Assembly (NCBI RefSeq): GCF_900088415.1
Contig: NZ_FLLQ01000009.1
Coordinates: forward strand, 62,001 to 126,000
DNA: 64,000 nucleotides
DNA from: Vibrio mediterranei
GTDB lineage: Bacteria; Pseudomonadota; Gammaproteobacteria; Enterobacterales; Vibrionaceae
Reading direction: 5' to 3'
The number at the start of each line of letters is the position of its first letter. Positions within the stretch are counted from its first letter, which is position 1. Of this stretch, positions 63,567-64,000 are shown piece by piece. A program made the position numbers and the translations under genes. Below the pieces are notes generated by a model that worked only from the letters and a program-made list of their open reading frames with translations, searched no databases and was not told where the DNA came from.

Positions 63567-64000
63567 TTGTTATTCCGCTGGTTGTTCACCTACGCATACA
63601 GGAATCTTCTAGAGGCTTGGTATGAGTGGGGGAGTAGGCCCCTGCCTTCGCAGGGGAGACGAATAAGTTGGAGTAGTCTTGTACGCGGAATCTAAAGCAC
63701 TCGTCATTCCTGCGGGAGGTAAGAATCTTATAGAGGTTTGGTACGTGTGGGGAGTAGGCCCCTGTCTTCGCAGGGGAGACGAAAATTTGGAGTAGCCTTG
63801 TGTTCTAAATCCAGAGCATTCGTCATTCCTGCGAAAGGCAGGAATCTTATAGAGCTTTGGTACGTGTGGGGAGTAGGCCCCTGCCTTCGCAGGGGAGACG
63901 AAAATTTGGAGTAGCCTTGTGTTCTAAATCCAGAGCATTCGTCATTCCTGCGAAAGGCAGGAATCTTCTAGAGGCTTGGTATGTGTGGGGAGTAGGCCCC
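63567..64000. repeat. Tandem double-hairpin repeat array, running past the window edge
   Basis: Units with a period of 119-120 bp: a decayed first unit (about 63567-63661), then 63702-63781, 63821-63900 and one from 63940 that continues off the end. Each full unit starts CGTCATTCCTGC and ends GAGACG, with a left hairpin ATTCCTGC/GCAGGAAT and a right hairpin CCCCTGC-CTTC-GCAGGGG. Linkers of about 40 bp are nearly the same between the last copies. The plan (CGTC, hairpin, spacer, hairpin, GACG) equals that of the array at 889-1563 although the stem sequences differ. Confidence 0.88.

Overview
The window is chromosomal DNA of a gammaproteobacterium, almost certainly a Vibrio or close relative. 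Its housekeeping flank (rraA, menA, hslU, hslV) and polysaccharide export genes (GfcB/C/D-like, Wza-Wzb-Wzc, WbfF/OtnA-like plus Wzz, and rjg) have the content and order seen in Vibrio capsule/O-antigen regions. Species cannot be named from sequence alone. Nearly the whole window is a surface-polysaccharide super-locus.

Layout. (1) 1-4543: a group 4 capsule-type set, the 3' end of a gfcA-like gene and then gfcB, gfcC, gfcD. An array of ~120-bp palindromic repeats (889-1563) splits gfcB from gfcC. (2) 4544-9032: a long leader with a CRP-like site and an ops element, then wza, wzb, wzc. (3) 9033-13844: a second ops element, a small outer-membrane barrel gene, a 916-aa multi-SLBB export protein (wbfF/otnA type) and wzz. 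(4) 13845-15359: a terminator and a decayed ISAs1-family (IS1358-like) element. (5) 15390-32115: polymer locus 1, with wzy, wzx, glycosyltransferases, UDP-galactopyranose mutase, an acetyltransferase, the GDP-fucose pathway (gmd, fcl, gmm, manC, manB, truncated manA), an IS66 remnant, a UDP-glucuronate epimerase and ugd. (6) 32370-33643: galU and a VanZ-like gene. (7) 34207-37679: a dead Y1-transposase gene and two tandem wecA paralogs on the minus strand. (8) rjg at 38070-39422. (9) 39560-59147: polymer locus 2 behind a third ops element, with rmlBADC, a second epimerase, a CapK-like adenylating enzyme, a second wzx, an acyltransferase, a methyltransferase, an asparagine-synthetase-like amidotransferase, four GT4 glycosyltransferases, a reductase/initiating-transferase/WbpM triad and a second ugd. 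(10) 59148-64000: housekeeping rraA, menA, a GIY-YIG gene, hslU and hslV (sigma-32-type promoter), ending in another palindromic repeat array.

How it fits together. Locus 1 supplies GDP-fucose, UDP-galactofuranose and UDP-glucuronate/galacturonate, flips and polymerises the unit (Wzx, Wzy), and two export machines (Wza/Wzb/Wzc and WbfF/Wzz) are available to control length and carry the chain out. Locus 2 makes dTDP-rhamnose, uronic acids and probably a 6-deoxy-HexNAc primer, with its own flippase and unusual decorating enzymes, but has no recognisable Wzy. RfaH acting at the three ops elements is the likely common regulator.

Points that stand out: polysaccharide genes on both sides of rjg, three initiating phosphoglycosyltransferases, a family of double-hairpin repeats at four places (one just after a GIY-YIG endonuclease gene), and four decayed mobile or truncated genes inside the locus.
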